Shown here: positions 1-5,970 of the stretch, one piece after another
Layout: each line of letters opens with the position of its first letter
Position numbering within the stretch: position 1 is the stretch's first letter
Assembly (NCBI GenBank): GCA_030745285.1
Contig: JASLOV010000238.1
Span: 1-7,187 of the forward strand
Direction: 5' to 3'
Length of the DNA stretch: 7,187 bases
From: Dehalococcoidia bacterium
GTDB lineage: Bacteria; Chloroflexota; Dehalococcoidia; UBA2979
Position numbers and translations under genes: made by a program
The notes under the pieces: generated by a model
What the model was told of the DNA's origin: nothing
Databases searched by the model: none
The model's input: the letters and a program-made list of their open reading frames with translations, nothing else

Positions 1-135
1 GCGATGGGCCAGGCCGCCGGTGTGGCAGCGGCGATGTCGATCAACGAGGGGGTGCAGGTGCGGGATGTCGACATCGGCGCACTCCAGGCCGAGCTCACGA
101 CGCAGGGCGTGCCGCTGCACAGCAACCTAGACTGA
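1..135 (+). CDS. FAD-dependent oxidoreductase, C-terminal end (partial)
   Basis: Frame 1 is open from the window edge to a TGA at 133-135 and encodes the last 44 residues of a protein whose start lies outside. The peptide opens with AMGQAAGVAAAMSINEGV and then has a D-I-x-x-L-Q-x-E-L-x-x-Q-G-V pattern. In FAD-dependent oxidoreductases of the PF12831 type, a G-Q-A-A-G-x-A-A-A helix binds the FAD pyrophosphate near the C-terminus, and this kind of tail closes the protein. The substrate cannot be told from the fragment. It probably heads or continues a unit with the downstream glycosidase, 32 nt away. A small GC-only hairpin (136-150) follows the stop. The family call rests on the tail motif alone. 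Confidence 0.7.
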   Translation, partial: AMGQAAGVAAAMSINEGVQVRDVDIGALQAELTTQGVPLHSNLD

Positions 136-150
136 CCCGCCGGCGGCGGG
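136..150 (+). other. small GC hairpin between the first two genes
   Basis: CCCGCC (136-141) and GGCGGG (145-150) form a perfect 6-bp stem around a 3-nt loop directly after the stop of the oxidoreductase and 17 nt before the next start. There is no T-run, so it is a poor intrinsic terminator. It may be a processing or RNA-stability element within the operon, or chance in GC-rich DNA. Confidence 0.25.
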
Positions 151-167
151 GTGACGAAGGAGCGGTC

Positions 168-1175
168 ATGATCAGCGAAGTCGTCGAACGGGTCGCCCGT
201 CGTGCGATCATCGATCGCGACGAACGGCGGCCGGACCCGCACTGGGGCGACTTCGTGCTGATCGAAGGGCTGCTGGACGTCTACGAGGCGTGCGGCGACG
301 CCTCCTACCTCGACGCCATCCGCGCGATGGTGGATGAGTACGTCGATCGCGGCCTAGGCTGGGGCCGCATCGCCTGGCAGTGGGCGGGGATGGGGTTCCC
401 GGCGATCCGGCTGGGAACGATCACCGGGTCGCAGCGCTACTCGGAGTTCGGACTGGCCGTGGCGGCACGGCTGCGCAACGAGACCGAGCGCACGAGCGAC
501 GGAGGCATCACGCCCCAGTTCGGGCCGCCCCAGCCACCCCAGCTCTGGATCGACCTGCTGCACTTCGCCTGCCCGACCTTCGCGGAGGCGGCGACGCTGA
601 CCGACGACGCCAGCTACTTCGACGCCGCCACGGAGCAGTTCCGCATCTTCAACGAGCATCTGATCGACGAGGCCACCGGCCTGCACTACCACGTCTGGTA
701 CGAGGACAGTGGCGAGCCGACGGCCGAGCTATGGTCGCGCGGCATGGCGTGGCTGACGATCGCCGCCGTCGAGATGCTCGCCCGGCTGCCGGAGGGGCAT
801 CCCGACCGCCAGCACATCAGCGACGTGCTCAACCGCCAGCTCGACGCCATCTACGGGCTGCAGGACGCCAGCGGGCTGTGGCACACGGTGATCGACCGGC
901 CCGACTCCTACCTGGAGACATCGACCGCGGCGATCTTCGGGCTGCCGGTGGTGCGGGGCATCCGCCTCGGCGTGCTCGACCGTAGGCACCTTGGCGCAGC
1001 GGTCCACGGCTGGCGTGCACTGCAGGACCGGGTGAGCCACGACGGCTTCGTGTTCGGCGTCTCGACGGGTACCCCGCCCGGCGACTTCGACAACTACCAA
1101 GGCATCGCCCGCGGGGTGGAGACCTACGGCACCGGGCTGTTCCTTCAACTCGGCGTGGAGATGAGCAGGCTTTAG
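168..1175 (+). CDS. GH88/GH105-family unsaturated uronyl (rhamnogalacturonyl) hydrolase
   Basis: A 335-residue protein resembling the (alpha/alpha)6-barrel hydrolases of the GH105/GH88 group (YteR/RhiN type). These remove the 4,5-unsaturated uronic acid left at the non-reducing end by pectin or other polysaccharide lyases, by hydrating the double bond. Visible family traits are W-I-D-L-L (127-131, with D129 as candidate catalytic acid by position), W-S-R-G-M-A-W (189-195), L-P-E-G-H-P-D-R (207-214), G-L-W-H-T-V-I-D-R-P-D-S-Y-L-E-T-S (236-252) and a late G-V-S-T-G-T (297-302). No signal peptide is visible, so it should act in the cytoplasm on imported unsaturated oligosaccharides. It is slightly shorter than typical members. 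The ATG follows AAGGAG at good spacing. It lies 32 nt after the oxidoreductase tail and 52 nt before the acyl-CoA dehydrogenase on the same strand. No lyase or sugar transporter is visible in the window, so the exact substrate is open. Confidence 0.75.
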   Translation: MISEVVERVARRAIIDRDERRPDPHWGDFVLIEGLLDVYEACGDASYLDAIRAMVDEYVDRGLGWGRIAWQWAGMGFPAIRLGTITGSQRYSEFGLAVAARLRNETERTSDGGITPQFGPPQPPQLWIDLLHFACPTFAEAATLTDDASYFDAATEQFRIFNEHLIDEATGLHYHVWYEDSGEPTAELWSRGMAWLTIAAVEMLARLPEGHPDRQHISDVLNRQLDAIYGLQDASGLWHTVIDRPDSYLETSTAAIFGLPVVRGIRLGVLDRRHLGAAVHGWRALQDRVSHDGFVFGVSTGTPPGDFDNYQGIARGVETYGTGLFLQLGVEMSRL

Positions 1176-1227
1176 CGGCACCGGCAGTGTCCGCCCGAGC
1201 GCATGACCTCCTGAGAGGGGTGACGGC

Positions 1228-2397
1228 ATGATCGACTTCGAGCTTCCAGAGGCGGTCGGGCTGGTTTGCGAGAACATCAGCCGTTTCGTCGACGAGCGGC
1301 TGCTCCCGCTCGAGCAGGAGGTCGGCTTCGAGGACGAGGAGATCCCCCACGAGCGCCGCATCGAGCTGCGAACCGAGCTGCGCGACCTGGGCCTGCTGGA
1401 TCTGCAGCGCCAGGAGGAGGACGGCGGCGGCGGATTCGGCCAGCGCGACATGGTGGCGGTGGCGGAGGAACAGGGGCGCGCCGTGATCGGCGCCGACATG
1501 TGGGGGGCCTGGCGCTTCCCTGCCCTGCTGAACCGGCTGCCGGAGGAGTCCCGCAAGCACTACGAAGAGCTGCACGAGCACGACCAGTTGAGCGGCTGCC
1601 TCTGCCTGACGGAGGCGAGCAGCGGCAGCGACCCGGCGTCGATGCAGACCTATTTCACCCGCGACGGCGACAGCTACGTGATCAACGGACACAAGATGTT
1701 CATCACCGGCGGCCAGAACGCCGACTATGCGACCGTCTACGCCCGGGAGAAGGGCACGACGGGACGGGAGGGCATCAACGCTTTCCTGGTGGAGACCTCG
1801 AACCCGGGCTTCAACGTGCTGCGCGTGATCCCGACGATGGGGCACCCGAACAGCGTGGCGACCGGGGCGGCCGAGATCGTCTTCGAGGACATGGTGGTCC
1901 CAGCATACGCGCGGCTGAGCGATGAAGGCGGCGGCTGGGGCATGGCGCAGGGCACCGTCGGCGGCGTGCGATTCCGCATGGGCGCTCGTGCCGTGGCGCT
2001 GGCGAAGCGCAGCCTCGATATGGCCGTCCAGTATTCGAAAGGGCGCATCACCTTCGGCGAGCCGCTCTCGGAGCGCCAGGGGCTACAGTTCATGATGGCC
2101 GACTCGTACATCGCGATTCAGGCAACGCGACTGCTCACGCAGCACGGCGCGTGGAAGCTCGACAAGGGGATGGACGCCCGGCAGGAGATCTCCGTGGTGA
2201 AGATCCAGGCGACGGAGATGCTGGCCAACGTCGTCGACCGCGCCATCCAGATCCACGGCGGCGTCGGCGTCACCGAGGACCTGCCGCTGGAGCGCATCTT
2301 CCGCAACGCGCGCATCGACCGCATCGTCGACGGCCCGAACGAGATCCACCGCTGGGTGATCGCACGCAACCTGTTGCGCGACCGGGTGGTGATCTAG
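1228..2397 (+). CDS. acyl-CoA dehydrogenase, ACAD10/11-like
   Basis: A 389-residue full-length flavoprotein that should oxidise an acyl-CoA thioester to the 2-enoyl-CoA and pass electrons to an ETF. The all-helical N-terminal domain covers about 1-120. The middle beta domain carries L-T-E-A-S-S-G-S-D (127-135) and F-I-T-G-G (158-162), which contact FAD and substrate. The C-terminal helical domain carries G-R-I-T-F-G (272-277), Q-I-H-G-G-V-G-V-T (341-349) and D-G-P-N-E-I-H-R (368-375). Aligned by eye with the Y-E-G-T motif of medium-chain enzymes, the catalytic glutamate position is Asp368. The isovaleryl-type alternative position is Val247. An Asp in a D-G-P-x-E-x-H motif is what ACAD10/11-type enzymes show. 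The start is set by AGAGGGG seven bases upstream of ATG. CCTC (1207-1210) could pair with GAGG (1215-1218) over that ribosome site. The acyl chain used is unknown. Confidence 0.92.
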   Translation: MIDFELPEAVGLVCENISRFVDERLLPLEQEVGFEDEEIPHERRIELRTELRDLGLLDLQRQEEDGGGGFGQRDMVAVAEEQGRAVIGADMWGAWRFPALLNRLPEESRKHYEELHEHDQLSGCLCLTEASSGSDPASMQTYFTRDGDSYVINGHKMFITGGQNADYATVYAREKGTTGREGINAFLVETSNPGFNVLRVIPTMGHPNSVATGAAEIVFEDMVVPAYARLSDEGGGWGMAQGTVGGVRFRMGARAVALAKRSLDMAVQYSKGRITFGEPLSERQGLQFMMADSYIAIQATRLLTQHGAWKLDKGMDARQEISVVKIQATEMLANVVDRAIQIHGGVGVTEDLPLERIFRNARIDRIVDGPNEIHRWVIARNLLRDRVVI

Positions 2398-2399
2398 CC

Positions 2400-2440
2400 C
2401 CGGCACGAGGCCGGAACTCCCCGCTGGCGGCGCGTGCCGG
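2400..2440. terminator. possible hairpin terminator after the acyl-CoA dehydrogenase
   Basis: CCGGCACG (2400-2407) and CGTGCCGG (2433-2440) are perfect 8-bp inverted copies around a 25-nt loop, starting two bases after the acyl-CoA dehydrogenase stop. The position, between a + gene and the converging - strand SDR, suits a bidirectional terminator. No T-run follows on either strand, so termination is inferred from position only. Confidence 0.35.
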
Positions 2441-2472
2441 CGGCGGGCGACGCCTGCCGTTCCGACCCGGAC

Positions 2473-3264
2473 CCGCCTGCGCGCTTCCTGACCGAGGATG
2501 CTCGTCTCGCCTCCGTCGACCACGAGCGTCTGGCCGGTCACCCAGCTCGATAGGTCCGAGGCAAGATAGACGGCGGCAGCCGCGACGTCATCGACCTGAC
2601 CCCGCCGCCCCAGCGGCGGCAGGCTGGGGCCGGGCCGCGCCGCCCCCGACTCCGAGGCTGACAGCCCGCTCAGTCCCGCCGTCTCGATCATGCCCGGGGC
2701 GACCGCGTTCACCCGGATCGCCTGCCCGGCTCATTCGGCCGCGAGCGAGCGAGTGAGCCCGATGATGCCGGCCTTCGCGGAGGCGTAGTGGACGCTGTCC
2801 AGGTGCCCGACCATGCCTGCGATGGAGGCGATGTTGACGATCGAGCCTCCCTGCCTCGCCATCGCCTTCGCGGCCGCCCGGCTGGCGAGGAAGGTGCTCG
2901 TGAGATTCTGATTGACGACGGCGAGGAAGCCTCGCTCGGAGATGTCCAGCGCCGGTGCTCGGAACATGCCGCCGGCGTTGTTGACGAGCACATCGACCCG
3001 GCCGTGACGGCTGATGGTCTCCGCCATCATCGCCTCGATCGACTCGCCGTCGCGCACGTTCGTCCGCACCCAGCGGGCGGCGTGGCCGGCTTCGCTGAGC
3101 TCGAGTTCGGCAGCCGGTCCGAGCTCCTCGTCGAGTTCCGCGATCACAACTGCCGCGCCCACTTCGCAGAGCGCCTCGGCGATGCCGCGTCCGATGCCGC
3201 GTCCACCGCCGGTGACCACGGCGACGCGGCCGCTCATCTCCAGCCGGTCGCGGATCAGGCCCAT
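2473..3264 (-). pseudogene. short-chain dehydrogenase/reductase (SDR), interrupted by in-frame TGA
   Basis: A classical SDR of the FabG-like type on the - strand. Its first 177 residues hold T-G-G-G-R-G-I-G (18-25, NAD(P) binding), N-N-A-G (95-98), N120, the active-site serine region N-I-A-S-I-A-G (144-150) and Y160-x3-K164. The frame then meets TGA at 2731-2733, right after L-A-A-E. The same frame continues with A-G-Q-A-I-R-V-N-A-V-A-P-G-M-I-E-T and ends in W-V-T-G-Q-T-L-V-V-D-G-G-E, the normal SDR C-terminal part. The family usually reads AAEW at this point, so one TGG-to-TGA change explains the break without a frameshift. A second oddity is that no stop codon follows the V-D-G-G motif; the frame stays open down to 2083, antisense to the acyl-CoA dehydrogenase. 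The right-hand limit given here is where SDR similarity fades. The ATG is 12 nt after the crotonase stop, so the two are co-transcribed and probably translationally coupled. A 177-residue product would keep the cofactor fold and catalytic residues but lose the C-terminal substrate-binding part. A sequencing or assembly error is a real alternative. The most likely role, if intact, is a hydroxyacyl-CoA or alcohol dehydrogenase. Confidence 0.8.
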
Positions 3265-3276
3265 CCCGTCAGCCCG

Positions 3277-4071
3277 TCACCGGCCGGTGAACTTCGGGTC
3301 CCGCTTCTCCTGGAAGGCCTGCACCGCCTCGCGGTGGTCGTCCTTCGTCATCGAGAGTTCTTCCATGCCGAGGCCGGCGGGCATGATCACGTTCGCCAGC
3401 ATCTTCAGGTACTGGTTGATGCCGACCTTCGAGGCCGAGATGGCGTAGGTCGGGCCGTTGGCCAGCCGATGGGCGAGTTCGAGCGCCTGCGGCATCAGCT
3501 CATCGTCCTCGGTGAGGAATTGCACGAGCCCGAGGCGCTCCGCCTCTTCGCCGGTCAACCGGTCGCCGGTCATCATGTAGTACTTCGCGCGGGAGAAGCC
3601 GATCAGCAGGGGCCAGAGCAGTTGGCCGCCATCGCCCGCGCCGATGCCCATGTTGACGTGGGTGTCGGCGAAGATGGCACTCTTGCCGGCGAAGACGACG
3701 TCCGCAAGCAGGGCGATGGTGGCGCCGAGGCCCATGGCGTAGCCGTTGACCGCTGAGATCACGGGCTTCTCGCAGTCCAGCCAGTTGTTGACGAGCTGGC
3801 GTGCGCCGTAGAAGGCGCTGCTGAGCTGCTGCGGACGATCCGCGCCGGGGCCGCCGCCGAAGTCGCCGCCCGATGAGAAGGCGCGCCCGGCGCCGGTGAT
3901 CACCAACGCTCGCACGTCCGGGTCGCCGTCGACATCCCGCGGCAGCCGCTCCAGCTCAGGGTGCATGCCGCCGCCGACGGCGTTGAGCCGGTCCGGCCGG
4001 TTCAAGGTCGCGATCGCGACCGGTCCGTCCCGTTCGATCAGGATCGCCTGATAGTTCTCAGCATCCAACAT
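3277..4071 (-). CDS. crotonase/enoyl-CoA hydratase-isomerase family protein
   Basis: A 264-residue single-domain crotonase, of usual family length. Numbering is from the upstream in-frame GTG as residue 1. The oxyanion-hole loop A-F-S-S-G-G-D (65-71) and the second one, N-G-Y-A-M-G-L-G (110-117), are present, followed by A-D-V-V-F-A-G and M-T-G-D-R-L-T-G-E-E-A-E-R-L-G-L-V. By alignment with rat mitochondrial enoyl-CoA hydratase, the two catalytic glutamates (E144, E164) correspond here to His139 (in D-T-H-V-N-M-G) and Tyr165 (in A-K-Y-Y-M-M-T-G-D). A standard hydratase reaction is therefore doubtful; isomerase, hydrolase or other crotonase chemistry on a CoA thioester fits as well. GTG (4074) directly precedes ATG (4071). 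GGGAGG at 4078-4083 is six bases from the ATG and only three from the GTG, so the ATG is preferred. The stop is 12 nt before the SDR start, making a two-gene - strand unit, divergent from the acetoacetate-decarboxylase-like gene. Confidence 0.9.
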   Translation of the reverse strand: MLDAENYQAILIERDGPVAIATLNRPDRLNAVGGGMHPELERLPRDVDGDPDVRALVITGAGRAFSSGGDFGGGPGADRPQQLSSAFYGARQLVNNWLDCEKPVISAVNGYAMGLGATIALLADVVFAGKSAIFADTHVNMGIGAGDGGQLLWPLLIGFSRAKYYMMTGDRLTGEEAERLGLVQFLTEDDELMPQALELAHRLANGPTYAISASKVGINQYLKMLANVIMPAGLGMEELSMTKDDHREAVQAFQEKRDPKFTGR

Positions 4072-4108
4072 CACTTGCCTCCCGCATCAACCGATTCTGC
4101 GCGCCGCC

Positions 4109-4114
4109 ATATTA
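4109..4114 (-). promoter_or_regulatory. possible -10 element for the crotonase-SDR unit
   Basis: The - strand reads TAATAT here, about 38 nt upstream of the crotonase ATG, in an otherwise very GC-rich spacer. No convincing -35 hexamer lies 16-18 nt upstream. The spacer 4072-4250 between the two divergent genes holds no other gene and should contain promoters for both directions. For the + strand I see only a weak TATCGT at 4182-4187. Confidence 0.25.
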
Positions 4115-4250
4115 CGCTCCACCCACCACACCGAGAGCGACGCTGGAGTTCGGGCCCCGCCACCAGCCAACCGGACAGGTGTATCGTGCGGCCGTGCGAG
4201 GCGGGGGCTGCCAACCTCCACGAACGGTCGGCGCCAGCGGGAGGATCAGC

Positions 4251-5048
4251 ATGCAACTGCGCTACGTGAAGACACTCGAGGAGACGGCCGCGCTACAGCA
4301 GCTCTACGCCGAGCCGGCTTTCGAGCGCAGCTGCGGCGTCTCGGCGGTGTACGAGACCGACCCGGAGATCATCGCCGCCGTGCTGCCGCCGCCGCTTCAG
4401 CCGACGGACGAGCCGCTGGTGACGGTCAGCGTCTCGCACATCGGGGCCAGCAACACGTTGCAGCCGTTCGGCGCGGCCGGGCTGGCGGTGGCGGCGCAAT
4501 ACGAGGGGATCGTGGGCAGCTACCCGCTGACGATGCCGATGTCCACCGACAGCGCGGTGATCTTCGGGCGAGAGTTGTACGGCGAGCCGAAGAAGGTGGC
4601 GGAGATCAACGTCGTGCGCGAGGGAGACCATGCCGCCGGCACCGTGCAGCGCTACGGTATCACCTACCTCGAGATTCGCGGCACCGTCGTGGAGAGCGTC
4701 GAGCCGCCCGGGCCCGGCGAGAGCAGCCGCTTCTACTTCAAGTTCATGCCCGCGCCGGACGGCGACGGCTTCGACAACGACCCGGTGCTGGTGCGCGTCC
4801 GCCACACCGGTGGCTCGCGGCTGGTGGAGCGACTGGACGGCGAGGTGATCCTGCGCGAGTCGCCGCACGACCCGGTGGTCGATGTCCCGGTGCGAAAGCT
4901 GCTCGGCGTCTCGTACACGGAGGGCGACACCTACACCCACGGCGAGATCCTTGCGCGCGTGCCGGGCGAGTCCTTCCTGCCGTACATGTTCGGCAAGATG
5001 GACGACCTGGCGCTGCTCGCGAAGGCGGCGCAGACAGCGCGCGCCTGA
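4251..5048 (+). CDS. acetoacetate decarboxylase-like (ADC family) protein
   Basis: A 265-residue protein of the acetoacetate decarboxylase family (ADC, usually about 245-265 residues). ADC forms a Schiff base between an active-site lysine and a beta-keto acid and releases CO2. The signature G-R-E-L-Y-G-E-P-K-K-V-A-E-I (106-119) carries the adjacent lysine pair K114-K115, matching K115-K116 of the Clostridium enzyme: the first lysine is the nucleophile and the second lowers its pKa. E108 of the G-R-E-L turn is also kept. Because both lysines are present, a Schiff-base enzyme is likely, but ADC-like relatives also act as aldolases or hydratase-lyases, so acetoacetate itself is not assured. The ATG is chosen because GGGAGG (4239-4244) stands six bases before it. 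The longer reading from GTG at 4179 adds 24 residues with no ribosome site. It is divergent from the crotonase gene and converges on the Fe-S protein, with its stop inside a shared inverted repeat. Confidence 0.85.
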   Translation: MQLRYVKTLEETAALQQLYAEPAFERSCGVSAVYETDPEIIAAVLPPPLQPTDEPLVTVSVSHIGASNTLQPFGAAGLAVAAQYEGIVGSYPLTMPMSTDSAVIFGRELYGEPKKVAEINVVREGDHAAGTVQRYGITYLEIRGTVVESVEPPGPGESSRFYFKFMPAPDGDGFDNDPVLVRVRHTGGSRLVERLDGEVILRESPHDPVVDVPVRKLLGVSYTEGDTYTHGEILARVPGESFLPYMFGKMDDLALLAKAAQTARA

Positions 5049-5085
5049 GGCCGGGGTGCTGCGGGCGAGCCCCGCTCAGGCGCGC
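5039..5085. terminator. bidirectional hairpin spanning both convergent stop codons
   Basis: The 11-mer GCGCGCCTGAG (5039-5049) is repeated as its exact reverse complement at 5075-5085. After a 2-nt bulge, CGGGG (5052-5056) can also pair with CCCCG (5070-5074), leaving a 13-nt loop, so about 16 bp could pair in total. The TGA of the ADC-like gene (5046-5048) sits in the left arm and the TGA of the Fe-S gene (5076-5078 on the - strand) in the right arm. The location between convergent genes argues for a shared terminator or mRNA end stabiliser. No T-run follows on either strand, so it would be of the hairpin-only kind seen in GC-rich genomes. Confidence 0.6.
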
Positions 5086-5780
5086 CGCTTCCTGTGGCTC
5101 CCGACCGGACAGGCGGCGACACAGAGCCCGCACGAATGCTCGCGGCGGTACTCACTGCACTTGAAGGCGTCGAAGCGGAACTCACGAGGCTGATCGGCCC
5201 GGAACTCCGTCCCGTTGAGGGCATCCACCGGGCAGGCATTGACGCACTCTCGGCAGCGGCCACATCGCCTGTCCATGGTCGACCCGGCCTCCAGCGGGGC
5301 GTCAGTCAGCACGGTCACCAGACGCACCCTCGGGCCGAAGCGGCGGGTGAGCAGCAGGCAGTTCTTGCCGATCCAGCCGACCCCCGCCAGATGCGCCGCA
5401 AACTTGTGGGAGAAGACTCCCTCCAGCCGCTCCATGTCGTAGGGAGACGAGCCGGGCACGGGAACAGCTCGAAAGCGCCGGTCGGCCAGCCAGCGCGAGA
5501 CGTCGTGAGCGAGGGTGTCGAGGGCCGGGGTCACCACGCCATAGACGTGATGCCAGTAGAGACTCTGCCTGTGCCCTTCGTCGGGGTCATGCTCGTCAAC
5601 GATCGTGTCGTTGAGACACATGGCCAGGGAGACGGCGAGAGGAAGGTCCGCGCCGGGCCCGGTTCGCGGGACGTTGAGATCGCTGGCGGTGCGCAGGTCC
5701 GCCACGCCGAAGAGGTCAGCGCCGCGCTCGCGGGCAAAGTCCTCCAGCTCGCGAGTCAATGTTGCGACTTCCGTTGCCAT
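5076..5780 (-). CDS. short QueG-like double [4Fe-4S] protein
   Basis: A 234-residue cytoplasmic protein related to epoxyqueuosine reductase (QueG) and the iron-sulfur half of reductive dehalogenases. G-V-G-W-I-G-K-N (133-140) matches the G-x-G-W-I-G-K-x stretch of QueG. The first cluster motif is C173-x2-C176-x2-C179-x3-C183-P. The second is C208, then C217-x2-C220-x3-C224-P. All eight ligands for two [4Fe-4S] clusters are present. QueG is about 380 residues, with a C-terminal HEAT-like part; that part is absent here, so this is a smaller relative and tRNA queuosine synthesis is not implied. Cobalamin use is possible by family but cannot be shown. The protein ends in a basic R-K-R-R-A tail just after the second cluster. 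The ATG at 5780 has GGGGG five bases upstream. The frame stays open upstream to 6308, but that part runs antisense to the unknown gene and looks unlike a protein. Confidence 0.8.
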   Translation of the reverse strand: MATEVATLTRELEDFARERGADLFGVADLRTASDLNVPRTGPGADLPLAVSLAMCLNDTIVDEHDPDEGHRQSLYWHHVYGVVTPALDTLAHDVSRWLADRRFRAVPVPGSSPYDMERLEGVFSHKFAAHLAGVGWIGKNCLLLTRRFGPRVRLVTVLTDAPLEAGSTMDRRCGRCRECVNACPVDALNGTEFRADQPREFRFDAFKCSEYRREHSCGLCVAACPVGSHRKRRA

Positions 5781-5816
5781 GACAGCCCCCGATGAGAATG
5801 CGTTGCTGGCGGGGGG

Positions 5817-5822
5817 ATGATA
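5817..5822 (-). promoter_or_regulatory. possible -10 element for the Fe-S protein gene
   Basis: The - strand reads TATCAT, five of six matches to the bacterial -10 consensus, about 37 nt upstream of the ATG at 5780. It abuts the left copy of the 53-bp direct repeat. No -35 match is seen at the usual distance, so this is a weak call. Confidence 0.22.
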
Positions 5823-5823
5823 A

Positions 5824-5876
5824 CGCGAGCCGGCGGGCGAGCGGCGCGGCTTCCATCGCGCCGGACTGTACGTCGC
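5824..5876 (+). repeat. 53-bp direct repeat, left copy
   Basis: This stretch matches 6993-7045 at 51 of 53 positions. The first 35 bases (starting CGCGAGCCGGCGGGCGAGCG) are identical; the differences are C/T at 5859/7028 and C/G at 5866/7035. Beyond it the similarity weakens but stays in register: TGACC (5882-5886) and GATAGTC (5896-5902) correspond to TGACC and GATAATC in the right copy. It lies in the spacer between the divergent Fe-S gene and the unknown gene, ending 95 nt before the latter's ATG. Confidence 0.9.
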
Positions 5877-5895
5877 ACGGTTGACCTGCGGTCGC

Positions 5896-5902
5896 GATAG
5901 TC
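5896..5902 (+). promoter_or_regulatory. putative -10 region of the unknown gene (GATAGTC)
   Basis: GATAGTC lies in diverged sequence but keeps the exact register of GATAATC at 7065-7071 in the other repeat copy. GATA(A/G)T resembles the -10 consensus, and the start codon follows about 68 nt later. No TTGACA-like hexamer stands at a standard spacing; TTGACC at 5881-5886 is too close (9 nt). Promoter function is inferred from conservation and position. Confidence 0.35.
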
Positions 5903-5970
5903 TTGGGCGACGCAGCGCAATCCGAGTGACCGGCCCTTCGCGTTGGCGCCACGGAGAGAGGAGCGAAGGA

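Noticed and set aside
2731..2733. Reassignment of TGA to Trp (alternative genetic code)
   Set aside because: TGA ends several genes here at the expected family length and Trp is encoded by TGG throughout.
2788..3756. Long + strand open frame of 322 residues opposite the SDR and crotonase genes
   Set aside because: It is the complement of two recognisable genes and is rich in His, Arg, Ala, Gly and Asp as GC-rich shadows are; it has no family motif.
4179..4250. Earlier GTG start for the ADC-like gene
   Set aside because: No ribosome site precedes it, the extra residues are low-complexity and unlike the family, and GGGAGG stands six bases before the ATG at 4251.
5824..5876. CRISPR repeat unit
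   Set aside because: There are only two copies, more than 1.1 kb apart with a gene between; no spacer array or cas gene.
5881..5970. Earlier start (TTG at 5881) for the unknown gene
   Set aside because: It would lie in the promoter-like repeat tail and has no ribosome site; ATG 5971 has a strong one.
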